10,283 nt of DNA from a bacterium (GTDB lineage Bacteria > Krumholzibacteriota > Krumholzibacteriia > LZORAL124-64-63): the NCBI GenBank assembly GCA_030591105.1, contig JAUVBS010000039.1, positions 1 to 10,283 of the forward strand. The letters are read 5' to 3'. Below are positions 5,483-10,283 of the stretch, one piece after another. A program made the position numbers and the translations under genes. Each line of letters starts with the position of its first letter. Position 1 is the stretch's first letter. Below the pieces are notes generated by a model, which saw only the letters and a list, made by a program, of their open reading frames with translations, was not told where the DNA came from and searched no databases.

Positions 5483-7186
5483 ATGCTAGCGAAGACAACC
5501 ACGACCTGGAAACCGCCGTGGGCCCCTGCCGGCGCAACCGTGGTGACGCTTGCCGCCTGTCTGTTCGTTCTCGTGGCAGCCGGGTCGGATGTGCGGGCCC
5601 AAGAGGGCTCGGCCCCGGACGATTACCGCGATCCGCTGGCGTTTTTCCGTGCCGATATGGAGGCGCAAGACTATCCGGTGACCATCGCCTACCGCGGTAC
5701 CGGCGAGGTGCGACGTTTCCACGGCCGGCGGTTGCTGGTCGGGTCACAGGAGTCGTACCTGCGCTCGGCCACGGTGGCGAGCATCTTCCAGGCTAGCCGT
5801 CTCTGGGACGGCGTGCAGCTCCGGTTGACCTTGCAGGTGCAGGACAAGCGCTTCCAGTTGACCGCCGGTACCCGGCTGGTGGTGACCGAGCACGAGGAGA
5901 TTCTGCTGCCGGTACCGGTGCTCTTTGTCGACGGCGATCTGTGGCTGCCGATGGTTTTCTTGACCGATCTGCTCGGGCCGCAGACGCGGCAAATGGTGGT
6001 GTGGGATCCGGCTACCGATCGCCTCGAAGTGGGCAGCGCCGAGTACGATATCATCGGTCTGCGGGTCGAGGACACCGGCCGTGCCACCGCCGTACGCGTC
6101 GAGTGCAAACGTCCGTTCGGTTTCCGCGCCACGAGCTCCGGTCCGGGCGTCATCGAACTGAAGATTTATGGCGGTCTGGTCGATCCTGCGGAGGTTGCAC
6201 GACACACCCCGAGCGGCCTGGTCCTGGGGGTGCGTAACAGCCAGCGACGCGACCACGCGCTGATCACCGTCTTGGTCGACGATCTGGTGGGGTCCTTCCG
6301 CACCTCTACCGGTCAGGACGGCAAGGAGATCGTACTGATTGTCGAGGAGGAGCAGGTCTCGGCCCTGCCGGACGTGGTGCCGCGCGGCCGTGTCGACGTC
6401 CTGAGCGGGCCGGTGCCGGCAGATGTGACCCGCGCCATTGCCGTGCGCACGGTTGTGATCGACCCCGGCCACGGGGGTGACGATCACGGGACCGGCGGGC
6501 CGCGCGGACTGCTCGAGAAGAACGTGAACCTCGCCGTCGCGCGCGCGCTCAACAATTACTTGACCGACGCCGGCCTGACCGTGGTCATGACGCGCAACAG
6601 TGACGAGCAGCTACCTCTGGCCAAGCGATCGGAACGGGCGAACCAGGCCGGTGGCGATATTTTCATCAGCCTGCATTGCAATAGCTGGTTCTCCGAGAGT
6701 GCGTCGGGAGTCGAGACCTACTTTCTATCGCCGGCAAAGTCGGACTGGTCCAAGAGTGTCGAGCGGCTGGAGAACCGAGCCGACGGTCAGGTGGGGGATG
6801 TCGAGTTCATCGTCTGGGATCTGGTACAGAACCAGTTCATCTCCAGCAGTAGCGATCTGGCCGAGTTGATCCAGGACGAGGTGACTGGACGTCTCTCGAT
6901 TCCCGACCGCGGCGTGCGCCAGGCCGGGTTCCGGGTGCTGGTCGGGGCGTACATGCCGGCCGTACTGGTGGAGATGGGTTTTCTGAGCAACCCGGGCGAA
7001 GCGAGGCGCCTCGCCGATCCACAGTACCACCGGCGGTTGGCCGAAGCTTTGGGCAGGGGGGTGCTCGCCTTCAAAGCGCGTTATGAGAAGGCCGGCAGCG
7101 GAGGTGTCAGTGCCGGCCGCAGTGCGAGCGGCGACCCGGCTGCCGGTGGCGATTCCGTTGGTGACGACGAACAGGAGCGGCGGTGA
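5483..7186 (+). CDS. N-acetylmuramoyl-L-alanine amidase (Amidase_3) with AMIN-type N-terminal region
   Basis: This 567-residue exported zinc hydrolase cleaves the bond between N-acetylmuramic acid and L-alanine in peptidoglycan, as in cell separation and wall turnover. A Sec signal peptide is visible (hydrophobic 17-35, likely cut after VRA at 39). A beta-rich region follows, resembling the copper-amine-oxidase-like stalk domain ('LFVDGDLWLPMVFLTDLL', 147-164). An AMIN-like domain comes next (about 189-290), which in related enzymes targets the septum. The catalytic domain (about 322-535) carries the expected zinc ligands and acid: 'DPGHGG' H330, 'LLEKN' E345, 'SLHCNS' H398 and 'VEMGF' E497. 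The C-terminal 30 residues are Gly/Ser-rich and probably disordered. GAGAGGTGA precedes ATG 5483. Its stop overlaps the next start by four bases (GTGA). Confidence 0.96.
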   Translation: MLAKTTTTWKPPWAPAGATVVTLAACLFVLVAAGSDVRAQEGSAPDDYRDPLAFFRADMEAQDYPVTIAYRGTGEVRRFHGRRLLVGSQESYLRSATVASIFQASRLWDGVQLRLTLQVQDKRFQLTAGTRLVVTEHEEILLPVPVLFVDGDLWLPMVFLTDLLGPQTRQMVVWDPATDRLEVGSAEYDIIGLRVEDTGRATAVRVECKRPFGFRATSSGPGVIELKIYGGLVDPAEVARHTPSGLVLGVRNSQRRDHALITVLVDDLVGSFRTSTGQDGKEIVLIVEEEQVSALPDVVPRGRVDVLSGPVPADVTRAIAVRTVVIDPGHGGDDHGTGGPRGLLEKNVNLAVARALNNYLTDAGLTVVMTRNSDEQLPLAKRSERANQAGGDIFISLHCNSWFSESASGVETYFLSPAKSDWSKSVERLENRADGQVGDVEFIVWDLVQNQFISSSSDLAELIQDEVTGRLSIPDRGVRQAGFRVLVGAYMPAVLVEMGFLSNPGEARRLADPQYHRRLAEALGRGVLAFKARYEKAGSGGVSAGRSASGDPAAGGDSVGDDEQERR

Positions 7187-7896
7187 ACGATCGGCCCAAC
7201 AGCGATGACCGTCGGGATGGACCGGCCGATCGTCGGCGCCAGCCCGGCGATCCTCGGCTCGACCTCGGTGATCTTCAACCCGAGCGCCGGCGGCCGTCCA
7301 TGCGTCACAGTTCTGAGCGGCGACGGCTGTCACGGCCGTTGCTGGTGGTCGTGGCCTTGCTGGTGATCGGCGGTGGCTTCGGGTTGTGGTACCTGTTGCG
7401 CGACCGCGGAGCGGCGGACTACCTGCCGCCCGAGGGCGAGGCCGCCCTCGATTCCGAATTCGGTCCGCCGGCCGGTGACCGCGCGGTGGTGCTCGTCTTT
7501 CCGGAGTGGGACGCCATGGGCTTCGTATCGGAACAGCGCCAGATCCCCAGCCGCGCGCGTCCGGACGAGGACTTGCTGAACTTGATGGTGACGCTCTGTG
7601 CCGGTCCGCAGATCAGCGGCGCAGTCAGCGCCATCCCCCGGGGCACGCGGCCGCTGGCGGCGTTTTACGATCGGCCGGACCAGAGCGTGGTCGTGGATTT
7701 CTCGTCGGAACTGATCACGCGGCATCCCGGCGGCGCGGCAGCCGAGCTGGCCACGCTGGTTTCCATCCTGCGCACCGTCGCGCTCAATTTTCCCGAGGTG
7801 ACCAGCTGCTTGATCCTCGTCGACGGCGCCCAGGTCGAAACCCTCAAGGGCCACCTGAATCTCGACCGGCCGTTCGATCTGCGAAGGTGGTTGTAG
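7183..7896 (+). CDS. Membrane-anchored GerMN (Spore_GermN) domain protein
   Basis: The 237-residue protein starts with about 50 charged, Arg/Asp/Pro-rich cytoplasmic residues. One membrane helix follows (about 52-72, 'LLVVVALLVIGGGFGLWYLL') and then an exported GerMN domain (about 97-235). The domain shows 'LLNLMVTLCAGP', 'IPRGTRPLAAFY', 'VVVDFSSELI', 'LATLVSILRTVALNFPEV' and 'LKGHLNLDRPF', all in the family order. GerMN domains occur in the sporulation proteins GerM of Bacillus but also widely in non-sporulating bacteria, where the role is poorly defined and probably linked to peptidoglycan. Here it is coupled to an amidase gene (GTG start within GTGA overlap) and followed without gap by murI, so a cell-wall role is a reasonable inference. 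Its presence is not evidence for sporulation. Confidence 0.9.
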   Translation: MNDRPNSDDRRDGPADRRRQPGDPRLDLGDLQPERRRPSMRHSSERRRLSRPLLVVVALLVIGGGFGLWYLLRDRGAADYLPPEGEAALDSEFGPPAGDRAVVLVFPEWDAMGFVSEQRQIPSRARPDEDLLNLMVTLCAGPQISGAVSAIPRGTRPLAAFYDRPDQSVVVDFSSELITRHPGGAAAELATLVSILRTVALNFPEVTSCLILVDGAQVETLKGHLNLDRPFDLRRWL

Positions 7897-8802
7897 ATGG
7901 CAGCCCGCGGCGGCGATCAGCCCGTGAATGAATCGAAAACGGGCGGCGACACGGATCGTCCCATCGGGATTTTCGACTCCGGGATGGGTGGGCTGACCGT
8001 ACTGCAAGCGCTCGCCGATCGACTCCCCGCCGAGGATCTTATCTATTTCGGCGACACGGCGCGCGTACCGTACGGCACCAAAGGTGCGCAGGCCGTGCGT
8101 ACCTTCGCGCGGCAGGATGCGGAATTTTTGCTGTCGCTCGGGGTGAAGATGCTGGTCGTCGCGTGTAATACCGCCAGCGCGTTTGCCCTCGACTACTTGA
8201 CCGAGGTCTGTCCGCTACCGGTCCTCGGGGTGATCGCGCCCGGTGTGGCGACCGCACTCGAACATACGCGCGGTGGCCGGGTCGGCGTGATCGGAACCAG
8301 CGGTACGATCCGCAGCGGCCAGTACCAACACGGCCTGGCGGCATCGATTCCCGAGGAGCGCATCTTTGCCCGCGAGTGCCCGCTCTTCGTACCGCTGGTC
8401 GAGGAAGGTCTGCTCGACCATCCGTTGACCGACCTGGCGGTACGTGAATACCTGACTCCGTTGCGCGAGGCGCGCATCGACACGCTGATCCTCGGTTGTA
8501 CGCATTACCCGGTACTCAAGCCGGCCATTGCGCGCTTCATGGGTACGGAGGTCAGACTGGTGGACTCGGCCGATTCGCTTGCTGCTGCGGCCGCTCACTG
8601 CCTTGCCGATCGGCAGCTCGCGCACGAGCCGCGTGAGCGGCGTGGCGAGCTGACCTTTTATCTGAGCGATATCCCCTGGAAGTTCACCGAGGTCGGGGAA
8701 CGTTTTCTCGGGCAGCCGATCACCGACGTGACCACCGTGAGCCTGGATGAACTCGCGCGCGAGCGCAGCGACCCAGGATCTGTTCGAAAGGATACCTCGT
8801 GA
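7897..8802 (+). CDS. murI: Glutamate racemase MurI
   Basis: This cytosolic enzyme converts L-glutamate to D-glutamate for the peptidoglycan stem peptide. The 301 residues carry all family motifs: '[14 protein letters not shown]' (D27, S28), '[13 protein letters not shown]', 'VVACNTASA' with catalytic Cys90, 'PLVEEG' (E169, E170) and 'LGCTHYPVL' with the second catalytic Cys201 and His203. The first 20 or so residues are an extra polar extension before the first strand. ATG 7897 follows the preceding TAG directly and has AAGGTGG six bases upstream inside the previous gene. An in-frame GTG at 7924 is an alternative but lacks a clear ribosome-binding site. The stop overlaps the rph start by four bases. 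Confidence 0.97.
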   Translation: MAARGGDQPVNESKTGGDTDRPIGIFDSGMGGLTVLQALADRLPAEDLIYFGDTARVPYGTKGAQAVRTFARQDAEFLLSLGVKMLVVACNTASAFALDYLTEVCPLPVLGVIAPGVATALEHTRGGRVGVIGTSGTIRSGQYQHGLAASIPEERIFARECPLFVPLVEEGLLDHPLTDLAVREYLTPLREARIDTLILGCTHYPVLKPAIARFMGTEVRLVDSADSLAAAAAHCLADRQLAHEPRERRGELTFYLSDIPWKFTEVGERFLGQPITDVTTVSLDELARERSDPGSVRKDTS

Positions 8803-9521
8803 CCGAACGTGCCAGCGGACGCACCGAGACGCAACTGCGCCCGACCCGCATCACGCGGGACTACTTGCCCCACGCGGAGGGGTCGTGCCTGATTGAAATG
8901 GGCAACACCCACATCATCTGTACGGCGTCGATCCAGAACGGCGTGCCGCGCTGGCTCAAGGGCGGTGGCCAGGGCTGGGTCACCGCCGAGTACGGTATGC
9001 TGCCGCGTAGCACCGGTGAGCGGATGCGGCGTGAAGCGGCCGGCGCCGGCGGCCAGGGTGGGCGCACCATGGAGATCCAGCGGTTGATCGGCCGTAGCCT
9101 GCGCGCGGTGACCGACATGGTCGCCCTCGGCGAGTTGACCGTGACCCTCGACTGCGACGTGATCCGCGCCGATGGCGGCACGCGCTGCGCTTCGATCAAC
9201 GGTGCTGCGGTGGCGCTGTGGGACGCGCTGTCGAGGCTCCGTTTACAGCGTCACCCCATGCGTTCGATGGTCGGCGCCATCAGCCTCGGGGTGGTCGACG
9301 GGCAGATCCTGATCGACCTGGACTACAACGAGGACTCCACCGCGGCCACCGACATGAACGTGGTGATGGCCGAAAGTGGCGGTTTGATCGAGGTCCAGGG
9401 CACCGCCGAAAAGGAGCCGTTCGCCCGCGAACAGCTCGACCGCATGCTCGATCTCTCGGCGGCGGCCATCACCAAGATCAACCAGTTGCAACACAAGGTA
9501 CTGGAGACCGAAGCCGGCTAG
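8799..9521 (+). CDS. rph: Ribonuclease PH
   Basis: RNase PH is a phosphorolytic 3'-to-5' exoribonuclease that trims tRNA 3' ends; it forms a hexameric ring in the cytosol. The 240 residues match the normal length. Motifs include '[19 protein letters not shown]', '[17 protein letters not shown]' (R89) and '[15 protein letters not shown]' with the phosphate-site T128 and R129 (T125/R126 in the Bacillus enzyme), plus '[18 protein letters not shown]' near the active site. These look complete, so the enzyme should be active. Start GTG 8799 lies in a GTGA overlap with murI, with AAAGGA upstream. The neighbouring rdgB-like gene starts 27 bases after its stop; rph next to rdgB is a common bacterial arrangement. 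Confidence 0.97.
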   Translation: MTERASGRTETQLRPTRITRDYLPHAEGSCLIEMGNTHIICTASIQNGVPRWLKGGGQGWVTAEYGMLPRSTGERMRREAAGAGGQGGRTMEIQRLIGRSLRAVTDMVALGELTVTLDCDVIRADGGTRCASINGAAVALWDALSRLRLQRHPMRSMVGAISLGVVDGQILIDLDYNEDSTAATDMNVVMAESGGLIEVQGTAEKEPFAREQLDRMLDLSAAAITKINQLQHKVLETEAG

Positions 9522-9537
9522 CGCGGCTAGCTCGGCC

Positions 9538-9543
9538 AGGAGG
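9538..9543 (+). promoter_or_regulatory. Strong Shine-Dalgarno deciding the rdgB-like start
   Basis: AGGAGG sits five bases before ATG 9549. It is the strongest ribosome-binding site in the operon and supports independent initiation here, unlike the coupled starts upstream. Confidence 0.85.
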
Positions 9544-9548
9544 CGACC

Positions 9549-10283
9549 ATGGCATCGGCGACACGGAAAATCGTGCTGGCAAGCCGCAACACGGACAAGC
9601 TGCGCGAGCTGCGTGAATTGTGCGCCGGACTACCGTTCGAGGTGGTCAGCGCGTTGGACTACGACGGGTTGCCCGACGTGATCGAGGACGGAACCACGGC
9701 CCAGAGCAACGCCAGCCGCAAGGCGGTCGTCACCGCGGCGTTCACCGGCGAGATCGCCATCGCCGACGACACGACGTTGCAAGTCGACGTCCTCGGCGGT
9801 CTGCCGGACGTGTTCGCCGCGCGTTTCGCCGGCAGTGACGCCACCTACACCGACAATTCCGCCCTGCTGCTCGAACTGCTCGCAGCGGTCCCTGACGGGG
9901 AGCGTCAGGCGCGCTTCGAAACCGTGGTGGTGTGGGTCGATCCGCAGCCGAGCGCAGCGATCGCGACCGGCGGTCAGGTCGTCGCACCGGCGCGGCAGGG
10001 CTGGCTCCGCAACCCGTTCGCGAGAGTGCTGCAGGTCCGCGACGGCGCCGATGAGCCGGAGTTCGTGAACCGACACGCCGATCACTGCCGCGAGTGGGAT
10101 CAATACCGCATCGAGCACGGGGCTCTCTATAGCCCCGGCGGCGTCGACCGTGACGAGGTACGTGCCGTGCTCGACCGCTTGAGCGCACCGTATCTCGCCG
10201 GTGGCCGCCCGCCCGGTGCCGAAGAGACGGCGGTCCAGTTGCCGGACACGCGGCTCTGGTCCGTGAGCGGTCCGGAGAGCGAC
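9549..10283 (+). CDS. Divergent RdgB/HAM1-like (non-canonical purine NTP pyrophosphatase family) protein, 3' end cut by window edge
   Basis: RdgB/HAM1 enzymes hydrolyse dITP, ITP and XTP to keep them out of nucleic acids. The N-terminal half fits: 'KIVLASRNTDKLRELREL' (S12, N14, K17), 'VIEDGTTAQSNASRKA' in place of the usual E-E-G-x-T-F-E-E-N-A-x-x-K-A, and 'AIADDTTLQVDVLGGLPD' with D73/D74 and 'FAARFAG'. The C-terminal half departs: the nearly invariant GFGYDPxF is replaced by 'GWLRNPFARV' (151-160), and the SHRxxA motif that contacts the base is not recognisable. At 245 codons it is already longer than the usual ~200 and has not reached a stop. I see no frame in which the missing motif reappears, so a frameshift does not explain it. 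It could be a divergent enzyme with altered specificity, a non-catalytic relative or a fusion. Start is set by the Shine-Dalgarno at 9538. Confidence 0.75.
   Translation, partial: MASATRKIVLASRNTDKLRELRELCAGLPFEVVSALDYDGLPDVIEDGTTAQSNASRKAVVTAAFTGEIAIADDTTLQVDVLGGLPDVFAARFAGSDATYTDNSALLLELLAAVPDGERQARFETVVVWVDPQPSAAIATGGQVVAPARQGWLRNPFARVLQVRDGADEPEFVNRHADHCREWDQYRIEHGALYSPGGVDRDEVRAVLDRLSAPYLAGGRPPGAEETAVQLPDTRLWSVSGPESD

Noticed and set aside
4821..5747. 308-codon open frame on the minus strand opposite smpB and the start of the amidase gene
   Set aside because: It runs antisense through the well-supported smpB and amidase genes and shows no recognisable domain; long antisense frames are common in GC-rich DNA.
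5744..6487. 247-codon minus-strand frame
   Set aside because: It lies opposite the AMIN and stalk region of the amidase and has no independent support.
7183..7896. GerMN domain as evidence of a spore-forming organism
   Set aside because: The domain is widespread in non-sporulating bacteria and no other sporulation gene is present.

Overview
The window is GC-rich bacterial chromosome with dense, mostly housekeeping content. It fits best with Acidobacteriota or a similar deep-branching GC-rich Gram-negative phylum, a moderate-confidence guess. The guess rests on three things: the gene order smpB - amidase - GerMN protein - murI - rph - rdgB-like, a PDZ/multi-TM/GAF sensor of a type I associate with such phyla, and a stand-alone CHAT-like protein. 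No phage genes, insertion sequences, CRISPR arrays or rRNA were seen.

Layout. (1) 1-1541, minus strand: 5' part of a membrane sensor with an N-terminal helix, PDZ-like domain, multi-pass membrane region and start of a GAF-like domain; its effector domain lies off the left edge. (2) 1542-1980: divergent intergenic region with dyads and a possible 38-codon ORF. (3) 1981-2922, plus strand: inositol-monophosphatase-family enzyme carrying five in-frame 18-bp repeats. (4) 2923-3122: short convergent spacer with a GC-rich hairpin/T-tract terminator and four 16-bp tandem repeats. (5) 3123-4499, minus strand: CHAT-like protein with both expected catalytic positions substituted. (6) 4649-4735, minus strand: tRNA-Leu(CAG) with encoded CCA and a strong-looking promoter at 4818-4846. 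(7) 4977 to the right edge, plus strand: a tightly packed run of smpB, an N-acetylmuramoyl-L-alanine amidase, a membrane-anchored GerMN protein, murI, rph and an unusual RdgB/HAM1-like gene that is still open at the window end.

How the genes fit together. The right-hand run looks like one operon with translational coupling: two GTGA stop/start overlaps and one TAG directly followed by ATG. It combines ribosome rescue (SmpB), envelope work (amidase, GerMN protein, D-glutamate supply by MurI), tRNA 3'-end processing (RNase PH) and probable nucleotide-pool sanitation. The left half is a mixture of independently oriented genes.

The least ordinary features are the catalytically substituted CHAT protein with a long insert, the hexapeptide minisatellite inside the phosphatase, the 16-bp repeat beside the terminator, and the atypical RdgB-like protein. 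I see no convincing new multi-gene system such as a defence island.
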